From: Xiphydria camelus
Taxonomy: Eukaryota; Arthropoda; Insecta; Hymenoptera; Xiphydriidae
Length of the DNA stretch: 64,000 bases
Assembly (NCBI GenBank): GCA_963678675.1
Contig: OY783193.1
Coordinates: 20,010,977 to 20,074,976 of the forward strand
Direction of reading: 5' to 3'
The first letter of the stretch is position 1, and each line of letters begins with the position of its first letter. This document shows positions 56,652-64,000 of the stretch, one piece after another. A model generated the notes under the pieces. It saw only the letters and a list, made by a program, of their open reading frames with translations. It did not search any database and was not told the origin of the DNA. Both the position numbers and the translations under genes were made by a program.

Positions 56652-58345
56652 CGAAATTATTATCGCACGCGAATATAGAAAATGAGAAAAAAATCCAAAG
56701 AATTATAATATTAAAATATTTTTAAGAAGTCCTCATAGTACACCTTACACACATTTAATCATATCCTCATAGTAAACATACGCTAGAACTGACATGTCCC
56801 CATATGTTACAGATTTCCTCATACTATACCATGAATGAAATAATTGAATGTCCTCAAAATTACCTCGTCTTGAAATATGAAGGCGTTGACTTGAAGCTTG
56901 TGTGAGTTAAGAGCATAATACTTTCATAATCTATAATTATTTGTATGTACATTTATTCAACCATTTCTCTATTAACAAAACATATCGTGATTTATTTTTT
57001 AAGTACATCAATATGAATTAAAAATAGAATATTTAAATTGTTTCGATTGCCATAAACTTAAATAAAACATAATAAAGAAATTATTATCGCACGCGAATAT
57101 AGAAAATGAGAAACACAGCTCAAAGAATTATAATATTAAAAATATGTTTAAGAAGTCCTCATAGTATACCTTACACACATTTAATCATGTCCTCATAGTA
57201 AACATACGATAGAACTCACATGTCCCCATATGTTACAGATGTCCTCATACTATACCATGAATGAAATAATTGAATGTCCTCAAAATTACCTCGTATTGAA
57301 ATATGAAGGCGTTGACTTGAAGCTTGTGTGGGTTAAGAGCATAATACTTTCATAATCTATAATTGTTTGTATGTACATTTATTCAACCATTTCTCTATTA
57401 ACAAAACATATCGTGATTTATTTTTTAAGTACATCAATATGAAATAAAAATAGAATATTTAAATTGTTTCGATTGTCATGAACTTAAATAAAACATAATA
57501 ACGAAATTATTATCGCACGCAAATATATAAAATGAGAAACACAGCTCAAAGAATTATAATATTAAAAATATTTTGAAGAAGTCCTCATAGTCCGTACCCA
57601 CATTTAATCATGTCCTCATAGTAAACATACGATAGAACTCACATGTCCCCATATGTTACAGATGTCCTCATACTATACCATGAATGAAATAATTGAATGT
57701 CCTCAAAATTACCTCGTATTGAAATATGAAGACGTTGACTTGAAGCTTGTGTGGGTTAAGAGCATAATACTTTCATAATCTATAATTGTTTGCATGTACA
57801 TTTATTCAACCATTTCTCTATTAACAAAACATATCGTGATTTATTTTTTAAGTACATCAATATGAATTAAAAATAGAATATTTCAATTGTTTCGATTGCC
57901 ATAAGCTTAAATAAAACATAATAACGAAATTATTATCGCACGCAAATATAGAAAATGAGAAACACAGCTCAAAGAATAATAATATTAAAAATATTTTTAA
58001 GAAGTCCTCATAGTATACCTTACACACATTTAATCATGTCCTCATAGTAAACATACGATAGAACTTACATATCCCCATATGTTACAGATGTCCTCATACT
58101 ATACGATGAATGAAATAATTGAATGTCCTCAAAATTACCTCGTATTGAAATATGAAGGCGTTGACTTGATGCTTGTGTGCGTTAAGAGCATAATACTTTC
58201 ATAATCTATAATTGTTTGTATGTACATTTATTCAATCATTTCTCTATTAACAAAACATATCGTAATTTATTTTTTAAGTACATCAATATGAAATAAAAAT
58301 AGAATATTTAAATTTTTTCGATTGTCATAAACTTAAATAAAAGAT
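56652..58345. repeat. 426-bp tandem array, second locus, about 4 units
   Basis: CCTCATAG recurs at 56731, 57157, 57583 and 58006, spaced 426, 426 and 423 bp. Same unit as 27630-29850. Confidence 0.9.
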
Positions 58346-58493
58346 TAATTCACATTAGGTTGAAAAAGAAAAACATGAAGATTTATCTTAAATCTTGACT
58401 CATTTAACATGAAAAAAAGAAAGCTATTTGTACATTTGGTTCTTTTGATATTTCTATAAAAATGCTTTTAATAGAATTGAAAATTTGACTTAC

Positions 58494-58752
58494 TGCAAAT
58501 AGCAATTACACGTGCAGCATATTTTCTATTATTATTATACTTCACAGCACATGTTTTACTACGAAATGAAATATTTTTCTGTTGACAAATGAAAAACTCA
58601 TCAGTGAACGACACTAGAGCCGACATGATGAATCATACTCTTTTTAATAAATCTTGAATAAAACGCTCATCAGCGAAAACAATGAACCGGCTACTTATAA
58701 CGCCATATTGTTTTTTAGGATTCTTTCTTCTAATTTCGGTGGGAATCCCCAT
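58494..58752 (-). pseudogene. Exon 1 relic of the accessory gene
   Basis: Starts ATG GGG ATT CCC (58752), corresponding to ACG in the first copy, and ends at the same GTAAGT donor. It contains an in-frame stop after LLKRV and lacks the other exons. Confidence 0.6.
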
Positions 58753-58914
58753 GCAACTTGGAAAGCCAGTAAAAAGAGAAATGCTACTATCAGTTTCTCT
58801 AAAATATTATCGACTTAACGTAAACAACAATTTTTAGGCTAGCTGAAACAAAATCATTAACCGATCGATAAAATCTATTCTACGATTGATAATTGCTACC
58901 TTACCACCGTGTAT

Positions 58915-59257
58915 GTATAGTTTATAAAAAAATGAATAAATGCATTTAAAAGTATTTAATTATGTTACAGTACTTAGTAAATGTCCCCACTAAATACTTT
59001 TTACAAACTATAATTGATAAAATAAAAATGTCCTGGAACCCTACAAATAAGATATAGTAACTTCGAGGACAATGTCCTCGTTTATCACTTAATAGCTCGA
59101 GTCCCCGAAGAGTACATTACATTAACCGGCTAAACTTTGGGGACTGTCCTCAAAACATACCTTAGGTAGAAAAAATTATGAGGACAGTCCTCAAAACAGC
59201 CAAATGTCCTCAAAGAATACCTTACATGAAAAAAAATGTCCTCGGAGTAACCATTAG

Positions 59258-59262
<5 letters not shown>
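58915..59262. promoter_or_regulatory. Terminal region with palindromic GTCCTC sites
   Basis: Several inverted sites occur here: CGAGGACAATGTCCTCG (59065), TTTGGGGACTGTCCTCAAAA (59137), TGAGGACAGTCCTCA (59179), plus single GTCCTC at 59206 and 59238. They look like recombinase or transposase binding sites near the TIR (inference). Confidence 0.5.
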
Positions 59263-59326
<64 letters not shown>

Positions 59327-59391
59327 TTGGGTATATATAGATATACAGATTGGGTATATATAGATATACAGATTGGGTATATATAGATATA
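59263..59391. repeat. (TA)n and a 23-bp tandem repeat
   Basis: (TA)n to about 59322, then three units of CAGATTGGGTATATATAGAT. Inner edge of the right giant arm. Confidence 0.85.
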
Positions 59392-59578
59392 CTCAAGTGC
59401 TCAGCGATCGGTTCAGCGATTCTGGTCGGCCCGACCCGGTGGATACCCGACCTAAGTGACTCTGGTCAGTTCCCGTAATAAATGTTTCGGTTCGCCTAGG
59501 AGAGGCGCTGCTAAACAATATTCGCTCGCCGCCTATCGCGGCGCTCCCCCAAGCTTTTGCAGCAGCATCACGTCGTTA

Positions 59579-59755
59579 TGGCCTTTACACACAAAATTCC
59601 GTAATGCCGTAAGACGTAAGCGTAAGCGTATAAACCAATCAGGATCAAGTATTCCGTTGTCCGTAACCCCACCACAACGGAATACTTGATCCTGATTGGT
59701 CTATTCGCTTACGCTTACGTCTTACGGCCTTACGGAATTTTGTGTATGATGGCCT
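59579..59755. mobile_element. 177-bp MITE, TTA duplication
   Basis: TIR GGCC..TA.ACACAAAATTCC, with TTA at 59576-59578 and 59756-59758; the left arm at about 19712 is the empty site. Its centre is a hairpin containing CAATCAGGATCAAGTATTCC. Confidence 0.8.
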
Positions 59756-60205
59756 TTACTCTCCTCTCCGTTCAATACGTTGCGTCGTCGTCGTCGTCGC
59801 CGTCGCCATCCTCGTAGTCGCCGTCCTCGTCGCCGTCATCCTCGTCCTTGTCGTCGCCCTCGTGGTTGTGGTTGCCATGGGAATAGCTGATTGCTTGACG
59901 AAAAATGCTCAGAAATTACATAAAAAAATTATTAGAAATTAACCGTGCATTCTGTCATGTCGGTTCTCGCATCAATTTTATAGTAAACTTTTTCCGCTAC
60001 AAATTTGTAGCTGCATTTGTTTGATTGAGTAAATAATATAGGAGAAATGAATGATTAAAGTGGCTTAGGGCCAGAACTTCGATAGTTTTTAATTAATTAT
60101 AAATTTTCCCGGGAATTGACAAATGATATATTTTGATATGTTAATATTGGAACCTCCAGCTATCGATTGGTGTACTTTTCATGCCCTGAAGCCCAACTTC
60201 TTGTA

Positions 60206-60480
60206 CCGTATGTCCGCGATCATACAGACCATAGCAAAATTGCGAGTTTTGCATGAGCACCCCCGTGGGTCTCCTCGTCCAATAGAATCACCGGAGAAGC
60301 GTGAATGAGCATGCGTAGTCATTCGCGGGTGTTGGCGTCGTCAGAAAGTTCACATCGGTTTCGGATGACTACGCATGCGTATTCACGCTTCTCTGGTGAT
60401 TCTGTTGGACGAGGAGACCCACAGGGGTGCTCAAGCAAAACTCGCAATTTGGTATGGTCTGTTTGATCGCGGACATACTG
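60206..60480. mobile_element. TA-inserted hairpin MITE, right-arm copy
   Basis: Same element and site as 18857-19132, so it predates arm duplication. Confidence 0.75.
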
Positions 60481-60567
60481 TACACCATATATGCAATGTC
60501 TAGATTAACTGCACTAGTTTTAGACTGTAGGAATATATTGCGAATAAAAAACTGTTCGAAACTTTTA

Positions 60568-60725
60568 GGGCGGGTTGTAACGACTTGGTTTAAACTCAGT
60601 TCAAGCTTGAACCACGTTTGAACTGAGTTTACATAAAAATGTATGATATTATGTGTGACGCAAAATATACCAAGAGCGGCGGTTCAAGCTGAACCGGCTC
60701 TGAACCAAGTCGTTACAACCCGCCC
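60568..60725. mobile_element. 158-bp MITE, TTA duplication
   Basis: TIR GGGCGGGTTGTAACGACTTG and its perfect complement, TTA on both sides (60565-60567, 60726-60728). The empty site in the left arm is at about 18770. Confidence 0.9.
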
Positions 60726-60799
60726 TTAAAGTTAGCACTAGGCTTTTTAATTACACATGAGGCGCGCTAGTTACTTCCGCTCAGAATGAAAAGGTCTAT

Positions 60800-61009
60800 A
60801 GGCTAAGCAAGTATCTCTAGTGGCGCCACGAGGTGGTCGCAGTTCGTAACTTTGGGGTGATAAGTGACCAATCAGGATCAAGTATTCCGTTGTGGTGGGT
60901 TACAGACAACGGAATACTTGATCCTGATTGGTCACTTATCACCCCAAGGTTTCATGGACTATCCACGAGGTCGCGCGCGCGTCAATAATTTGAGATACTT
61001 GCCTAGCCT
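60800..61009. mobile_element. 210-bp MITE with nested hairpin, AT duplication
   Basis: TIR AGGCTAAGCAAGTATCTC / AGGCTAGGCAAGTATCTC, with AT on both sides. The empty site is at about 18703 in the left arm. A perfect hairpin (60852-60947) sits inside and shares its core with the 59579 MITE. Confidence 0.75.
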
Positions 61010-61774
61010 ATTCAAGAAAGCGTCAAATAATTTTAAGGTTATATTATCGGGGCACAACGTACATGATAGTGCAACATGTACCAGAATATTTATAAAAATA
61101 ATATCAATATTCGTAAAAATGATTCTACTTACTTTTCCGGTCCAGGTCGGCCGTAAATGGCGGGGTTCGTCCCTGTGGAGCGCTAAACCACTCTGCTTCA
61201 AAGGTACGGAAACGTGTAACGAAAGATCAAGTTCGATTAAACTGGACACTGCGCTCACTATAAAACTGATATAAATATATTCAAGTTGATGAGATACAAG
61301 ACACGTTGATAGTTGATAATCACAAGACAAGCTAAGAAAAGACGACGCGAGTCCCTCGGCTTCTTCTATATATATATAACTGTAAAAGTTCGGAACGTGG
61401 CGACATTTGGTCGACGGAGGGGATAGCGTGGGTAACGCTATGCACCCTCATTGGCTAATTAGAGGAGGGTCGGTGGAACAGCCAATTACGCTGGAGCTGG
61501 CCGAGTCTGTGTCCAAAGGGCGAAGGTACTGTTGCTAACGGTTTCCCGAGCCCCACGCTCACGAATCAAAAATGACGCACCTTTGTTCTTGACGAAATTT
61601 TGAATCAAAATATAAAGTAGATTTGAAAGTATGCTATATACTTCTTCTTTTTCAGGGCGATTTTTCCACCCCACTATGCAATACGATTGTCTCGACTTCA
61701 GCATAATGAAAAACAACCTTTCTTTTATAGGATGTGTTACTAATTCTCACAAAATATTAACTTTCCCTATGTAC

Positions 61775-61984
61775 ACCCGGGGACACGGTATCTGTCGCTG
61801 GTGACTTTTTTTAAACGTTATTTTTAAACGTACTAACCAATAATTAATAATCCTCATGCTTTCATTAACGAGAGTAGACGCCACCGTAGCTAATGAGCGC
61901 ATGAGAATTAATTATTCATTGGTTAGTACGTTTAAAAATAACGTTTAAAAAAAGTCAACAGCGACAGATACCGTATCCCCGGGT
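61775..61984. mobile_element. 210-bp hairpin MITE, GTAC duplication
   Basis: ACCCGGGGACACGGTATCTG and its near-complement, with GTAC at 61771-61774 and 61985-61988; the empty site is at about 13660. The interior is similar to 20400-20500 and 20960-21060. Confidence 0.8.
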
Positions 61985-62336
61985 GTACCGTGTAGAAAAT
62001 GTAACGTTTTTAATGCTTACCCTTGCCACTAGAGTGCACAGCGTCTATGCGCGAACCGACTGGGACGCATGCGCAGCGGCATGCAGTCAAGCGGAAAAAA
62101 TTTTCTAAGTCCACGATTGAGCTGTTAGAAATATTCTAAGTCCACGAGTGTGCCATTGGAAAATTGTATGTCTTATTTCGGCTGGAGTGGGGATTCAGTA
62201 CTAGTTACTCCTTCGATACTAGCATAAGCGGTTCTCGGAATTTCAACGTTACCCTTTTTGGCTGGAGTGGGGATTCAGTACTAGAAAGCCTAAACGATTA
62301 CCCTTACGATGCGATCGACGTCGGTTTTCTATTGTT

Positions 62337-62907
62337 GGTGCTTGTATAGTGAGTATCATGATTCGGTATAAAAAAGAAAAAGAAGTGAGTTATTTTAGTA
62401 CCGTACTATTGACATGGAGCTGTACGATGTGGAGTTAAGGAAACCGAGTAGTTGCTGAGCAGCCTGGGTGCGATCCGGCGTGCTGTTGGTTTTTGGCGAT
62501 GCTCAAAGACGCCTCGTCCCAAACTGCACGCTTCATGTATAAACACTAAATTATCTCGGATCATACTCGGCAAACGGTATATTTCGGCGAAAGCGGCAAA
62601 CGCGCTCGGAGTCCCGCACCTTTCCCGGAAATTTTAATCGATACCGCTATATACGTGGAATACTAAATCCGTCTTGTAAATTAGAGAATGACGAATTCAA
62701 TAGATGACCGATCGGGGAGACCTGATCCCTCACTAATAAAGCGATCCGTTGGATACCTGGCCTTATTGTTCGAGGTCCGCTCGAGCATTCTTCGAGGTCC
62801 GCCCGAGCATTGTCCGAGGTCCGTCCGATCGTCTTTAGATAATCCTCTCGAGCGTCGCTCGAGCGTCGGTCGATATCCGCTCGAGCGGTCGATCCGCATT
62901 CGGAGCT
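62337..62907. other. No supported gene
   Basis: Ordinary-looking DNA outside the right arm. 62775-62900 has irregular CGAGGTCCG(C/T)(C/T)CGA repeats that produce spurious open frames. Confidence 0.4.
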
Positions 62908-63030
62908 AGACCGATTTACACAGATCTAGACCGATCGACACCGATCTAGACCGATCGACACTGATCTAGACCGATCGACACCGATCTAGACCGACCTAGA
63001 CCGATCGACACCGATCTACACCGATCAATT
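62908..63030. repeat. About 22-bp tandem repeat
   Basis: GATCTAGACCGATCGACACC-type units, five to six copies. Confidence 0.85.
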
Positions 63031-63637
63031 TTTACTTAATTCAATTGGACTATCGATTTTGAGACAGAGCGTGAGATTTCGTGAATTAATTGTAGCACAG
63101 GCATTTAGACCGTCAGCAGATAGTGACAGATTCTGGTGCCCCATTTTCGCATACATGCCTCGAAGAGGGTTGAAAGGTACTTCGATGCTGAGTTGAATAA
63201 AGCGAAATTTACGAATGGACCCTGGGGATAACATATAAAAAATTCGATTTTTCTTAACAGCGCGCGCTCGGCGTTGCATGCGATTTCAAATCAGAGTATA
63301 GGAAAGAGCGCAGGTATACTCGTAGGTAAGAGACCGAATTCATGTACACAATAGCTCGGGGTCCCAAACCTTCCTTGGAAGGTAATTTCCGGAGAATTCG
63401 TAACCAGCCATCTCTCGTAGTGACCGCGCTGGAGGAAATTTTATTAATCAACAGGCCCCCGGCAGGTAGCGACTTCTCATTCAAATTTGTGTGCGTAGCG
63501 GAAAGCGGCCGGCCGACTGAACGTGCATAGGTACCTTAACTTTGTGTGTGCGGCCGGTTGGCCAGGACTGGCAATGGTGACAATTTCTAGAATTTTTCTG
63601 TCAGCACTTTCTTCGATATATTATGTATAATTAATAT
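63031..63637. other. No supported gene
   Basis: 63355-63440 is distantly similar to 22050-22160. Open frames here lack recognisable domains. Confidence 0.35.
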
Positions 63638-63912
63638 GATGGCCACGTCCGACACTCAAGTCTTTTGTTATATACATTTAAAATCACTTTTTCTAAATAT
63701 ATGCCAAAAGGCATGCGTGCGAAAATGACGGCAATTAGCATACAATTTTCCTGCAACTTTCCTATGTTGTTAAAATATGAAGGCCACGTCCAACACTCAA
63801 GTCTCTTTTGTTATATACACTTAAAATCACTTTTTCTAAATATATACCAAAAGGCATGCGTGCGAAAATGACATCAATTAGCATACCATTTTCCTGCAAC
63901 TTTCCGATTAAA
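63638..63912. repeat. Tandem duplication of about 138 bp
   Basis: Two copies of GGCCACGTCC(G/A)ACACTCAAGTC ... CTGCAACTTTCC, in short words, with few differences. Confidence 0.85.
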
Positions 63913-64000
63913 GTCTTCGTTCCGTCCACATCCGATAGTCATGCCAATTTTATTATAATGTCTAACACATCAATAATAGTCTATAGTTTCAAAGGCATGC

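Larger units (their letters stand above)
56652..59262 (-). mobile_element. Internally deleted copy of the recombinase element
   Basis: From left: 426-bp array, the region just after the recombinase stop (58345-58460 matches 29850-29945), then a direct jump to exon 1 of the accessory gene (58494-58752) and the 5' end with TIR ending at 59262. The recombinase and exons 2-3 are deleted. The left end of the element is missing. This is the only place where the coding-side terminus is visible. Confidence 0.7.
59397..62336 (-). repeat. Right arm of the giant inverted repeat
   Basis: Inverted match to pieces of 13306-23352. It has its own later insertions (59579-59755, 60568-60725, 60800-61009, 61775-61984) that the left arm lacks, so the two arms date each other's insertions. 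Confidence 0.75.

Overview
The window looks like repeat-dense, probably heterochromatic or accessory, nuclear DNA of an insect, and a hymenopteran is my best guess. The pointers are spliced genes with GT-AG introns, insect-type transposon families (THAP/DDE plus YqaJ, Ty3/gypsy, MADF-BESS, many TTAA, TAA and TA MITEs), and a very AT-rich nuclear copy of mitochondrial nad1. I see no complete ordinary host gene; almost everything is mobile elements nested in each other. Species was not determined.

Layout. 1-1426: no supported gene. 1427-13245: a long palindromic foldback element with tRNA-like modules in its arms. It is interrupted by a 3.8 kb element (2413-6230) with arrays of a GGCCTATATAGGCC-like motif and a broken gene, and by a 4.3 kb insertion (7923-12271) that holds two host-gene-like exons. 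13306-23352 and 59397-62336 are inverted arms of one sequence facing each other across about 36 kb. The left arm carries an intact ISL2EU-type DNA transposon (13975-18255) with a THAP-DDE transposase (+) and a spliced SWIM/YqaJ nuclease (-). The right arm supplies its empty site and proves a 2-bp AT duplication.

Inside the arms lie two related element families that start and end in (TA)n microsatellites. The first (23383-27009) is a 3.6 kb non-coding element full of GTCCTGAAA motifs. The second (27093-35617) carries a 426-bp tandem array, an intact 1011-codon tyrosine-recombinase-like gene and a second three-exon gene, with GTCCTCA motifs throughout. An internally deleted copy of the second lies at 56652-59262 and preserves the other terminus. 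This TIR-bearing tyrosine-recombinase element with palindromic sites and an internal array is the most unusual system here.

35618-46400 is a patchwork of foldback elements and MITEs, one holding a nad1 NUMT. 46478-50772 is an element split by a 5'-truncated Ty3/gypsy retrotransposon with a long pol reading frame. 50880-56650 holds dispersed repeats, a MADF-BESS pseudogene and perfect-hairpin MITEs. 62337-64000 holds short tandem repeats and no supported gene.

Functionally, the transposase/nuclease pair, and separately the recombinase with its neighbour gene, are probably the mobilisation machinery of their own elements. Most other repeats look like non-autonomous passengers.
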